From assembly GCA_023515795.1 (NCBI GenBank), contig JALGPX010000148.1, forward strand, positions 1,319 to 25,296: a stretch of DNA of 23,978 bases. The letters are read 5' to 3'. Position 1 is the first letter of the stretch. Each line of letters opens with the position of its first letter. The position numbers and the translations under genes are program-made. Positions 8,229-16,503 of this stretch are shown here, piece after piece. The notes under the pieces were generated by a model. It worked only from the letters and a program-made list of their open reading frames with translations, was not told the DNA's origin and did not search any database. Origin of the DNA: Amoeboaphelidium occidentale. Its lineage: Eukaryota; Aphelidiomycota; Aphelidea.

Positions 8229-9221
8229 TTATAGAATAAAGAAATAAGCCCTTCCTTGCTGAAGATGCTTGACCGCTTCCTTTAAATCAATATCATCATT
8301 AATAATCAGTGGTTGCTTGTTGGAGTGCAAGTGCAAACAGATTCTGTGCATGTTTTTGGGTTTCAAGCTGAATTTAGCGAATATCTTTCTCTTGAATGCT
8401 TCATAACGCGTATCTTCACTTATTCGGAGACCAAAAGCGTCTGTGCCATATTTGATTTTTGCTTTTACGGAAGCAGCAGAATACAATTTCGTTTGTTTAA
8501 GAGAATCTTGTTCATCTGTAAAATCATCGCTATTATCTTGATCGTAATTTAGTAATTTCTCCGAATTATCACCAACTCTGGCATTGAAGAACTTGATGAA
8601 ATCTGATTTGCTTCGCATATCAAGAGGTAGATTGCAGAGTTGCTTTACATAAACATTCATATCCTCCGCCCTTTGTTTCGCGCTCGCTAAGGAAATATTC
8701 TTCTCGGGTCCTACCATAAAAGGGATAATGCGTTTCCCGTTATCATCACAGCCAGGAAATCGCCGCAACATGCTCATGTGAAATCGGTAGAAATCTTGAT
8801 ATGTTCTTTTCAGTAAATAGGAAGGATTATCTTTGTACTTGACTTCCAACACAAATACCCATTCAGTGGAAGAATCCAGTTGTGTGTAATCAAGAACGCA
8901 CACCTTCATGTCAAGATCATTCTGAGAGTTGAAACAATCGCTTTGAGATTCAAAGTACAAATCTATAGTAGAATCATAACAGCTATCATTCTCTTGCTCT
9001 TCTTCCTTAAAATGGTTAATGGGAACAAAGCCTTGTTGCTGAGAGTTTGCGTCATATGCGAGGTACCAATATTGATCTTCTTGTCGTATAACTTGTAAAA
9101 GTTCTCCGTTATTAACACTGAGCTCCATAGGAGAATGCCCTCTGAAATCTAAAATAGCCCTTATGTACGCGTTGGTCATTCTTAAGATATCAGGTGTCAT
9201 TCTTTGATTTCTTTGAGTCAT
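8229..9221 (-). CDS. Bem1/Scd2-like polarity scaffold (SH3-PX-PB1)
   Basis: A 330-residue intronless protein with three domains in Bem1 order. The SH3 (about 17-72) has AILDFRGHSPMELSVNNGE, WYLAYD and GFVPINHF. The PX (about 100-215) has YLLKRTYQDFYRFHMSMLRR followed by FPG, with the basic and aromatic residues of phosphoinositide binding. The PB1 (about 250-330) has a Lys-rich first strand (VKAKIKYG) and an acidic turn (INDDIDLKEAV). In yeasts Bem1/Scd2 bridges Cdc42, its exchange factor Cdc24 and PAK kinases at growth sites. The usual first SH3 domain is absent, and only about 110 bp separate the start from GPI16, leaving no room for a nearby exon. A p40phox-type protein has PX before SH3, so that fits worse. 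Confidence 0.75.
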   Translation of the reverse strand: MTQRNQRMTPDILRMTNAYIRAILDFRGHSPMELSVNNGELLQVIRQEDQYWYLAYDANSQQQGFVPINHFKEEEQENDSCYDSTIDLYFESQSDCFNSQNDLDMKVCVLDYTQLDSSTEWVFVLEVKYKDNPSYLLKRTYQDFYRFHMSMLRRFPGCDDNGKRIIPFMVGPEKNISLASAKQRAEDMNVYVKQLCNLPLDMRSKSDFIKFFNARVGDNSEKLLNYDQDNSDDFTDEQDSLKQTKLYSAASVKAKIKYGTDAFGLRISEDTRYEAFKRKIFAKFSLKPKNMHRICLHLHSNKQPLIINDDIDLKEAVKHLQQGRAYFFIL

Positions 9222-9332
9222 TCAGAGATCTGATCGAGACAAACTCAATCATTGGTTATTGTCAATCTCTTCAACCAAAACTATTCTCTTGCATCAGTAT
9301 GATAAGAGCTTTATTTGAATTAAAAGAACAGT

Positions 9333-11129
9333 TTAATCCCGTTTGAGTTTGAGATATCCAATTAGCCGCTGAAACAATGTCTTGCCGTCTTTTGTTCTTG
9401 CGTGAAACTTTCTTGTCAATAAATTATAGTAACTCCCAAAGAATAATGCAATAACTGTTGATGATAAAGTAATAACGTTGTATGGCATTGAAAAATCCGG
9501 AGTCGGCAGTGAAACAATAAGATTTGGTGTATAAAAATTCCACGAGAATCTTTTCTCCTTTTGAGGATGGTCCACAGTAATAGCAAATGCACCGCCTCCA
9601 ATGTCGATTCCTTTGTTTGCATCAGGAGGATACTCTGTGTATCTCAACAATGTTTTCTCAAATGGTATTTCAACCACAATCTTAGAGTTCCCCTTCAGTT
9701 TGAAACGCATTTCAATGGTATATGGTCTTTCTCTATCTATGCCTCGATTTATAACAGCATCTTCTGACCAGTCCATCAATGCGCCATCCCTTTGCATTGT
9801 AATACGATGAAAATGTATACGCATAAACCAAGGAAACATATCAAAGTATGTGATTTCAAAATCTAAAGCAGCTCCATCTGGACCCATTTGATCAGAATCA
9901 TTGATAATTTCAATTTTGATACTTCCTTGTTCATCACCGTATCCAGTCTGATATCGTTTTATAATTACCGGTGGCTTTCTTGACAACAACCTTGCCTTCT
10001 TCTCGTATGCTGTTGTAACATTCAAATCAAACGATGATTTTCTTAGCATGCCTTGAGACAACTCATAAAAGTATCTCTTCATCTGGCCGCTTGGATGTGT
10101 ATCAAAACTAACAAGAATGTCTGGATTGGAACAAACAACATCGTTATTTATAGGCGTTTCCACAAAGATCTGAGTCTGTTTCGCAAGAGCATAAGGACAT
10201 GTTGCTTTCAAATCTCTACCCAGCAGAGAACTCAAATTGAAATTATCTGGCCTTCTGAAAACAACAGTCAACTTCTGTCTCAAATGAATCGCTTTTGTTG
10301 TACATGGCTTAGACATGCATTCAATATGACCGCCAATGTAAATCTTTGAATAGAAACTATCAAACAATTTGTAAGCATTCAACAGTGAAGCTAAGCCAGA
10401 GTGTGAGCGACATGGAAGCAACTTCAACCAAGGCGTCAAATTCTCTGTACAAACCGATTCTCTTGGCAATGTCCCATACATGAAATCATCCCTACCTGCG
10501 ACATCAGGATAAATTGCAGGACCATTGTAGTTGAACGGAAACATTCTAGGCCGAACAGTTCTACGAGAAACAGCACCACCCTGAGACTGTTGAGTCGGTA
10601 GCATAAACTGTAACGAAGAACAGAACATTCCACCTAGCGTATGAACCAACTTACTCCATGAAGCATCCAGAAGAGTGTTATTCTTGTTGGCATCAAACAA
10701 TGCTTGGACTTCGCTACCAGAAGAAGTCAAATCATCCTTATACGCACCATTCTGAAACACAAATTCATCAGAAGGAAACCTTCCAGCAGTTAAAGACAAT
10801 GAAAATGCTTTTAATTCTGCCTGTTCCTTATTTGTAACAGGATTGAATGAGAACAGATTCCCAATGTCCCTGTTAATTAACCTGTAATGTTTTCCGTGCA
10901 CATCATCCAGTAATTCTTCTTCCGGAAACAGATTCTCCGGAGACAATAAACCAACTGAACTGAAATCGAATACGAACAGAACTTTCCCAGAATCCAAAGG
11001 AGTAATCATTAATTTCTCTCTGTACTTTTCATTATTATCCTTCTGCTTCTGATCAGCTGAGTTGACAGGGTTTAGAAGCAGTACTAATAAAACCAAAAGA
11101 AGCTCTGAAACGCAAGAGAAAGACAGCAT
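9333..11129 (-). CDS. GPI16: GPI transamidase subunit Gpi16/PIG-T
   Basis: A 598-residue intronless protein. Residues 1-24 are a signal peptide, followed by a long lumenal region and one C-terminal membrane segment (about 548-570). Family landmarks include SLTAGRFPSDEFVFQNGA, TLGGMFCSSLQFM, PRESVCTENLTPWLKLLPC, FDMFPWFMRIHFH and SLPTPDFSMPYNVITLSSTV, then YNLLTRKFH. Gpi16/PIG-T sits in the ER GPI-transamidase complex and is disulphide-linked to the catalytic Gpi8/PIG-K; the conserved Cys in the PRESVC region is the likely partner. The complex attaches GPI anchors to proteins. Length matches the family (about 580-610). Its upstream side faces the snoRNA cluster. Confidence 0.95.
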   Translation of the reverse strand: MLSFSCVSELLLVLLVLLLNPVNSADQKQKDNNEKYREKLMITPLDSGKVLFVFDFSSVGLLSPENLFPEEELLDDVHGKHYRLINRDIGNLFSFNPVTNKEQAELKAFSLSLTAGRFPSDEFVFQNGAYKDDLTSSGSEVQALFDANKNNTLLDASWSKLVHTLGGMFCSSLQFMLPTQQSQGGAVSRRTVRPRMFPFNYNGPAIYPDVAGRDDFMYGTLPRESVCTENLTPWLKLLPCRSHSGLASLLNAYKLFDSFYSKIYIGGHIECMSKPCTTKAIHLRQKLTVVFRRPDNFNLSSLLGRDLKATCPYALAKQTQIFVETPINNDVVCSNPDILVSFDTHPSGQMKRYFYELSQGMLRKSSFDLNVTTAYEKKARLLSRKPPVIIKRYQTGYGDEQGSIKIEIINDSDQMGPDGAALDFEITYFDMFPWFMRIHFHRITMQRDGALMDWSEDAVINRGIDRERPYTIEMRFKLKGNSKIVVEIPFEKTLLRYTEYPPDANKGIDIGGGAFAITVDHPQKEKRFSWNFYTPNLIVSLPTPDFSMPYNVITLSSTVIALFFGSYYNLLTRKFHARTKDGKTLFQRLIGYLKLKRD

Positions 11130-11765
11130 TTTTATAAGATTTCAATTGGAACCCTAAAAGCTTTCGGTTGAAACAGATCGACAGCCGAACAAAAAGCCGA
11201 TCAAAGCGCAAAATCTTTTTCTCTTCGCTCTGAAAATCAGAAAAGCTTGTCGACTTGTTTATGCGCTCAAGCTGATTCTTATTTCGGAGTGATGCTGTCT
11301 TTTACGAAGCTGCAATGAATGATTAGCGCGTTTGCTTCTTGAGCGCGTTATTCTTCTCGCGTGGCTTTTGCACGGAATCTCAAAAGGTAATTACATTTGC
11401 TAACGCGTCAAAAAAGATTGTGATTACCACTTGTGTACACAAACGGACTAGAGTTTCTGATAACTCGTGATTATAAGTGCACGTGATGATTTCTTCTTTT
11501 GATGCTTAACTGTTTTAAAGAACACGCGTGCTAACAATTCTAGATTTGACTTGCTGAGAAGGTACGTGTCATTGTCGCTCTTTGGGAGACACGATGTGAT
11601 GGTTAGCACTGGGTACTTAGTTAAATAATGCTGAGAGCTTTAAAATTACTTCTGATCGTGTTCAATTGTTTTGCAAGAACATTTCTAATTTGGTAGTCGA
11701 GTCTTGACTTAATGCTTCTTTGGTTCCACTTGGTGGTTGCTTAAATGGTATGTTATCTTGCTTTC
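11130..11765. other. Intergenic region upstream of GPI16 and of the snoRNA cluster
   Basis: No protein gene is seen. This stretch must carry the GPI16 promoter and possibly the promoter of the plus-strand snoRNA cluster. GTGATGA at 11483-11489 and CTGA at 11554-11557 have C/D box spacing, but no convincing terminal stem or rRNA guide was found, so no snoRNA is called there. GACTAGAGT at 11448-11456, just before a CTGA, is complementary to ACTCTAGTC-type 25S sequence, but lacks a good C box at the right distance. Confidence 0.5.
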
Positions 11766-11885
11766 AATCGGATGGGATTGCGCTTTTATGATGATTCTTT
11801 ACACGACGGTCTTCTTAATCCTGATGAAACCGCCAGAAGCTCACAACCACTGGCACAATCTGAAAAGCTGCAATCCCATCTGATT
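11766..11885 (+). ncRNA. C/D box snoRNA, 25S/28S guide (AGACCGTCGTG)
   Basis: The C box is ATGATGA (11788-11794) and the D box CTGA (11860-11863). They are brought together by an imperfect terminal stem of about 21 bp: GATGGGATTG (11771-11780) pairs perfectly with CAATCCCATC (11871-11880), and pairing extends both ways with one bulge and one wobble. An 11-nt antisense element, CACGACGGTCT (11802-11812), is complementary to AGACCGTCGTG of the highly conserved 3' region of large-subunit rRNA. Yeast snR69/snR71 and animal U35 guide 2'-O-methylation in this region (from memory). The internal D' box is unclear: CTGATGA at 11821 may combine D' and C'. The element before the D box matches nothing I know. 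Confidence 0.82.
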
Positions 11886-11964
11886 TGGTTATGTTGATGG
11901 ACAGTCTAACTGTTTAGGTTTTTTGTAATCATGAATGTATGTTACTTCTGTCTCATTGTGGTGG

Positions 11965-12047
11965 TGGTGAATATGATGATAACTTTAACCTTTTTTTACG
12001 CTGGAATTACCGGCTGATACCTGATGTTAAAGGCACTCTGATTTCAC
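11965..12047 (+). ncRNA. C/D box snoRNA, 18S guide (snR77-like)
   Basis: The C box is ATGATGA (11973-11979), D' is CTGA (12014-12017) and D is CTGA (12038-12041). A 5-bp terminal stem joins GTGAA (11967-11971) with TTCAC (12043-12047). The 13-nt element GCTGGAATTACCG (12000-12012), one base before D', is exactly complementary to CGGTAATTCCAGC, a universally conserved stretch of 18S rRNA. The fifth base upstream of D' pairs with the U in CGGU, so methylation of that U is predicted. This corresponds to the yeast snR77 site (U578, from memory). No target is recognised for the guide before D. Confidence 0.88.
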
Positions 12048-12173
12048 TCATTGCTTTATCTTTAGTTAAAGTGCAGAATCTTACCTGTATAGATTATACA
12101 AGATTACACACGACCGCATATGATTACTCTTCTAAAATTAAGGTAAAATATAATCGATTATTTAGAACAAAAT

Positions 12174-12256
12174 GTTGCAATTGATGACCAGATGACGAGA
12201 CTGAGAGTCGTTCAGTGACGATAAACTCTTTCTACCATTCATGCATACCTGATGCA
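12174..12256 (+). ncRNA. C/D box snoRNA with two 25S/28S guides
   Basis: Full C/D layout: C TTGATGA (12181-12187), D' CTGA (12201-12204), C' GTGACGA (12215-12221) and D CTGA (12249-12252). TGCA arms (12176-12179 and 12253-12256) close a short terminal stem. The guide before D', AGATGACGAG (12190-12199), is complementary to CTCGTCATCT. The guide before D, CCATTCATGC (12235-12244), is complementary to GCATGAATGG. Both targets lie about 20 nt apart in one conserved stretch of 25S/28S rRNA, where fungal snR13 and snR75 and animal U15-type snoRNAs act nearby (from memory). The D' guide predicts methylation of the G in CUCGUC. The D-side guide starts five bases from the box, so its site is less sure. 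The remainder to 12487 shows nothing clear. Confidence 0.88.
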
Positions 12257-12487
12257 CTCTTTGTTCTTTAACAATGAAAGGATAATTAACTTTTATAGGA
12301 TTCAATCGATTTGAGAGGTATGTATATTCTACAACAACAATGGCTTCTTGGGATGAAGGAAAAAAGTAGACAAGCATATATCTAAATCTTTTGTGTTGAT
12401 ACTTTAACTCTGATGAAGCTTCTCTAAGTGAAGGGCATGACTAATTGCGTAGATATCATAATGATTTTCTCAATATGAAATAGATTT

Positions 12488-15346
12488 CTATTTCTTCTTC
12501 TTTTGTGTGCTTCCTTTGCTGCTACTGTTTGATGCCTTGCCTTTGCCTTTGGATTTTGTTAAGGGTTCATCTTCAAGTGAACCATCAGGCTTCTGTAATT
12601 TAACTTGTCCCAGTATAGCATTCACAAATTCAGTTTCATTAATACCCCTAATCAATTCCTTTTCTCTTTCTGTTGCTTCTTGCTGTTCGTTAGATGCAAT
12701 GTCTTTGAATTCTAGTCGTGAGAGAATATTCTGTGCGGATTTTCCAGCTTGGCCTTTCTTAAGATTCCCTGGAAGAAGTTTGAGTTTGTACTTGTAATTC
12801 TCTATAGCTGAATATGGCGCACAAACAGGCAAAGCAAACAAAAGGACATCATCAGGCTGAGGCTGGCCAGTAAGGGACTGAAGGACAGAAAACTCATCGT
12901 CAACCACTTGCTGAGAATTAATTTCTTCTTGTTCTTGCGATTTTGCGTCTTCAGCTTGTTCCTCTTCCTGCTTTTGATCATCCTGTGTTTCTTCATCATT
13001 TTCTCCCTCTTCTATAGTGTCAGGTGCATTTGCTTCTTCATCTTTTATACCCATCATTTCCTTCAAAGAATCGATTGCTGCTATTGGTAATACAAGCTCA
13101 GTGTTCTCTCCGTCTTCCGACTCTTCTTCTGTTTCAGCCGAGTTATCCTTGTCTTTTCCTTCATTGGCTGACTTCACAGGTTCCTCCACTTTTCCTGTCG
13201 GCTGAAGAAGTTTCATTCGCAAAACCATATCTTCTTCATCTTGACCTGCGTACTTTTTCTTTGCTCTCTTCATTTTACTTCTCTTTCCACGACTCAATTG
13301 CTTTCCAGGCTTCTCGTCAGTTTCATCATCAGCTTCTTTCTTGGCTTGTTGTTGCTGCTGCTGCCATCCTTGTGAGTTGCTTGCGGCTTTCTTCTTCTTT
13401 CCATCAGAACCAGAAACGAATACATACTCTTCGTCTTCAATTTCCTCTAGATTATACTTTTCCTGAATTCCATCAGCAGCGTTGTCATTCAACTTTACTG
13501 TTCTCTCTTCAGCATGTTTACTGATGCATTCTTCACTGATACCAAAAAGAATTCCGATTCCATACGCAAGAGGCGATGGCGGCAAATACTTTTTCTTTCC
13601 TCTGATCATGAAAGAACCGGTGGATAAATACTCACCAGAAGGAGCAGATTTGCTGACTTGATCTCTTTGAACGCAATAAGCAGATGTTATGATCTTTGCA
13701 TTCCATGCTTTTGAAAAGCACACAGCCATTGAGCCAGCTTCACATTTAGTCTGCAACGGAACATCTCCTGATCGATTCTTGACTACAACAGAAGATGCAC
13801 CAGTTGTGCTTGCATGAACATATAAATCAGAGTCCGTAAGATGTTTTTTAACCACTTGCTCATTCTGCGAACTATCTCTCCCGCTGATAACTAAATAGTT
13901 CTCTGATGAAATGAACCAATTATACTTTTCAAACCAGAATGGTTTCCTAACGACTTTCCGCTTAGCTGGAGCAGAAGTAGGAGCTGACACTCGATAATTT
14001 TCTTTAGTCTTCTCAAACCTGTCTAAATTTGCCTTCTTCAAATCGTAATATCTTTGTATGTTCTGATACACACTCAGTCCAACATCGATTTCTGCTTCAA
14101 CATCTACTTTCTCTGAAAGAGAATCATTATCAGATTCTTCATCTTCACTGCCTGAAGATTCATCATCGCTATAATCTTCTTCAGATGCCATAGGATTGCA
14201 CTCCAATGTTAAAACAATAACACCTCTAGAAGGGCATTCCTTGATGATATCAACCACGAAATTATCACTAAGATTATTCTTTACTCTGAATTTCTCTTCA
14301 TTAATAACTCTTTCGATAGAAAACCAGTCTACGCCAGAAGCTAAAAGCCTTCTAACATAGTTTATAGCATTCTCGACTGCAACAAAGTTGTAATCAATCG
14401 CAAGAGCCTTCATTTCATCCATTATCGCATTTTGATCATACTCGACCAGCTTATTCTGCTTATTCTCAGCCTTCTTCTTCAAAGTATTTTGCTGCTTGTT
14501 GAGCCGAGAAAGAGCAACAGAGGTTGTTATCTTGTGAAAATACTCTTGCACAGCCTTATCAAACGATTCAAACTTTTCAACAGTTTCATTTTCTTTTAGA
14601 ATTGGCATAAATGGATTAAAATCAACGTATTCGGCCTGCTTCGTGATAAACCCGGAATTTCCTTTTGATAAATACAAATCGAAAACATCCTTTTGACATT
14701 GCTCGATCAAAAGAAATAATTCCGCTTTTGCCTGTTCGCTCTTAACAACTTCTTTTAAGCTCATATTTAGTCTTATCTCTGTAAAAGTTCCTATTCTAAC
14801 AAATACAGCTTCAATTAAGGCAGTTGGAAACATGCCAATTTTACGAATTTGAGTGTCCAACTTCTTGAACACCATCGAGTCCAAATCAGAGATATCCTTA
14901 ACTACGCGCAGAGGTGATAGCAAATGCGCCGGATAAATTTCTCCAATTTTGTAGCCCAAACTATCAACATGTCTCAGCAGCGCCACGATACGACCATTCT
15001 CATCACAAAGCACAATATTACCAGAAGCATAGAACTCACAGAACAGCAGATACTTAAATGTACGAATTAGTAATACTCTGTCATGACCCAACTGATTTAT
15101 CGACAGTATCCTCTTATTGGTCAAATGCTTTCGGAGCAGCGTACCAAAATGGGTCAGAGTCAGTGATTGCGGCAACACAGGAACAGTGTAAATGACAGAG
15201 GGATCGATCCTCAGTACAGAATTACGCAGCTTCAAGAAGACAGTCTTTGCATCCGTGTAAACGTTGACTATCCTCTCATCTTTGAACTTCTCTTTAAATT
15301 CCTTTGCAAGGATCGTCAAGTCGACAGTGTTGAGTTTCTGTTTCAT
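12488..15346 (-). CDS. RQC2: Ribosome quality control factor Rqc2/NEMF
   Basis: A 952-residue intronless NFACT protein. The N-terminal NFACT-N domain (MKQKLNTVDLTILAKEFKEK) keeps Asp9, and an Asp-Arg pair is present in QLGHDR (residues 89-90), the residues linked in yeast to CAT-tail synthesis. A coiled coil follows (about 290-370), then an acidic linker (SDDESSGSEDEESDND). The NFACT-R domain (about 455-600) includes WFEKYNWFISSENYLVISGR, then QVSKSAPSGEYLSTGSFMIR. The rest is a charged, low-complexity tail with an NFACT-C segment near the end (ALPVCAPYSAIENYKYKLKL) and a Lys-rich terminus. The protein binds stalled 60S subunits with peptidyl-tRNA, recruits the Ltn1 ligase and extends nascent chains. 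Length fits the family (about 1000). Confidence 0.95.
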   Translation of the reverse strand: MKQKLNTVDLTILAKEFKEKFKDERIVNVYTDAKTVFLKLRNSVLRIDPSVIYTVPVLPQSLTLTHFGTLLRKHLTNKRILSINQLGHDRVLLIRTFKYLLFCEFYASGNIVLCDENGRIVALLRHVDSLGYKIGEIYPAHLLSPLRVVKDISDLDSMVFKKLDTQIRKIGMFPTALIEAVFVRIGTFTEIRLNMSLKEVVKSEQAKAELFLLIEQCQKDVFDLYLSKGNSGFITKQAEYVDFNPFMPILKENETVEKFESFDKAVQEYFHKITTSVALSRLNKQQNTLKKKAENKQNKLVEYDQNAIMDEMKALAIDYNFVAVENAINYVRRLLASGVDWFSIERVINEEKFRVKNNLSDNFVVDIIKECPSRGVIVLTLECNPMASEEDYSDDESSGSEDEESDNDSLSEKVDVEAEIDVGLSVYQNIQRYYDLKKANLDRFEKTKENYRVSAPTSAPAKRKVVRKPFWFEKYNWFISSENYLVISGRDSSQNEQVVKKHLTDSDLYVHASTTGASSVVVKNRSGDVPLQTKCEAGSMAVCFSKAWNAKIITSAYCVQRDQVSKSAPSGEYLSTGSFMIRGKKKYLPPSPLAYGIGILFGISEECISKHAEERTVKLNDNAADGIQEKYNLEEIEDEEYVFVSGSDGKKKKAASNSQGWQQQQQQAKKEADDETDEKPGKQLSRGKRSKMKRAKKKYAGQDEEDMVLRMKLLQPTGKVEEPVKSANEGKDKDNSAETEEESEDGENTELVLPIAAIDSLKEMMGIKDEEANAPDTIEEGENDEETQDDQKQEEEQAEDAKSQEQEEINSQQVVDDEFSVLQSLTGQPQPDDVLLFALPVCAPYSAIENYKYKLKLLPGNLKKGQAGKSAQNILSRLEFKDIASNEQQEATEREKELIRGINETEFVNAILGQVKLQKPDGSLEDEPLTKSKGKGKASNSSSKGSTQKKKK

Positions 15347-15467
15347 CCGGAGTAAAAGAATAAAATAGGAATTAGAGTTCGAATGGTAAAAATAAAGTTG
15401 CCTAAAAGCTTTACATTCAGCGATATGATCACATTAACTTTATTCATCACAATCGTAATCTTGAAGA

Positions 15468-15761
15468 TCAGCCTTGAGATTGAGGTTTTCTATAAGTTGG
15501 TATCCTACTGATACTACTGACAGTTGGTCCTTTCTTCCGGAGATTCGGAGCTGTTGAGGATTTCACAGATTCCAGAGGAACTTCTTTGGGTGAAGATAAT
15601 AGCAAAGATTCCAGTGACATTCTTCCATGTTTCAACTCCATGATCTGCTCAGATTCTATGAAATCAGATGGAGATCTTGAAGTATCATAGAGTTTATTGA
15701 CTATCTGTAGAGTTTTCTGTGCGTCTTCGTAAATCCGCTGGAACTCTCTTGACTTCTCCAT
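15468..15761 (-). CDS. Small unknown protein
   Basis: From the ATG at 15761 the product is 97 residues, beginning MEKSREFQRIYEDAQKTLQI. The N-terminal half is charged and helix-prone, the C-terminal half Ser/Pro/Lys-rich and probably disordered (SSISRIPTYRKPQSQ). The frame stays open upstream to an ATG at 15863, but that would reach within 15 bp of the divergent gene and would cover a CRE site and TATA-like box, so I prefer the shorter form. No family is recognised. It could be a small coiled-coil subunit of a larger complex; this is a guess from composition. Confidence 0.55.
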   Translation of the reverse strand: MEKSREFQRIYEDAQKTLQIVNKLYDTSRSPSDFIESEQIMELKHGRMSLESLLLSSPKEVPLESVKSSTAPNLRKKGPTVSSISRIPTYRKPQSQG

Positions 15762-15877
15762 CGATAGCGTCAAACGCGAATGAAACAAACACATGACGTC
15801 AATGCAAATTTCCTGCGCATAAAAGGCGGCTGTACCTGTGGCAACCCTTTTCTTTGGTTTCAACTATTATCTGATAC
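15762..15877. promoter_or_regulatory. Probable bidirectional promoter with CRE and TATA-like box
   Basis: The 116 bp between two divergent starts hold a perfect palindromic TGACGTCA (15794-15801), the ATF/CREB site, and CATAAAAGG (15818-15826), a TATA-like box about 50 bp before the plus-strand ATG at 15878. Confidence 0.55.
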
Positions 15878-16127
15878 AATGACTGTAATCACAACAATCA
15901 AGAAGGCTATGTTCCCTAATGGTATGATCGTACTTGGTGTAGCTGCGACTGTTCATCTGTACGGTCTGTACTTGGGTACTACAAAGCTGCAGAAGGTTAA
16001 TCTTGGCTATCATTCTTATGCTCAGCACTTCAGACAAAAGTTTGATACTGTATCATTCCAAAAGCAACGTACTGCTTCTCGTCTTCGTGATCAACTACCG
16101 CAATCGAGCAAATCTGTTGCCTTATGA
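15878..16127 (+). CDS. Tiny single-pass membrane protein 1
   Basis: An 82-residue ORF starting MTVITTIKKAMFPNG, with one Gly-rich hydrophobic segment (about residues 14-33) and a basic C-terminal tail ending SSKSVAL. Layout and size resemble accessory subunits of mitochondrial inner-membrane complexes, but no subunit is recognised. It resembles the 61-residue protein at 16504: both have IV-(L)-G, then V-x-(L/I)-(Y/F)-G, then a Lys/Arg-Gln-rich stretch leading to F-x-x-x-F-D-like residues. They may be old tandem duplicates. The gene is preceded by a TATA-like box and a CRE. Confidence 0.6.
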
Positions 16128-16503
16128 GCAGCAACAAAGACTTTTTATACTACAATAACTCTTAACTTGGTTGATCTCTTATATCTACTATCTTATACTT
16201 AATATGATTTGTAATAAATCGTTATCGATATAAGCTTAACTCTTGTTTCGAATTTGGCGTCTACTAGAAGGTGCAACCCAAGACTAAGCTTATCTGAATC
16301 ATCCTACCTGAATATTTCGAGTACAGTGGAATTCTAGGCCTTTGTGGTTGCAGATCATTTCTGTTGTGTGAGTCACAGCGAATCACAGACTACGCATTCT
16401 GACTAACAATGAGTGGGGCCGGAGTATTTAAAGGAGGAATCCAAACTTAAATTTCTTTTTTCATCTGCAAAGTTTATCTTCTTTCAGTCTTATTACAGTT
16501 GAA
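16128..16503. promoter_or_regulatory. Intergenic region with AP-1/Gcn4-like site
   Basis: This 376-bp gap between two small genes has no ORF of note. TGAGTCA at 16369-16375, inside the longer palindrome GTGAGTCAC, is a Gcn4/AP-1-type site. AGTATTTAAAGG at about 16425-16436 is TATA-like, about 70 bp before the next ATG. No snoRNA or tRNA pattern was found. Confidence 0.45.

Noticed and set aside
11429-11460. Guide-like GACTAGAGT before CTGA, complementary to conserved 25S sequence
   Set aside because: Only nine bases match and the nearest C-box-like motif (GTGATTA) is too close and imperfect, with no terminal stem.
11483-11557. Possible fourth C/D box snoRNA (GTGATGA ... CTGA)
   Set aside because: The box spacing fits, but there is no adjacent terminal stem and neither candidate guide matches conserved rRNA that I can recall. 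The boxes alone are too short to support it.
11939-12184. 81-codon plus-strand ORF
   Set aside because: It runs through two of the C/D box snoRNAs and has no protein-like features.
12380-12480. CTGATGA with AAGGGCAT, weakly complementary to 18S rRNA
   Set aside because: Only eight bases match and no D box or terminal stem follows.
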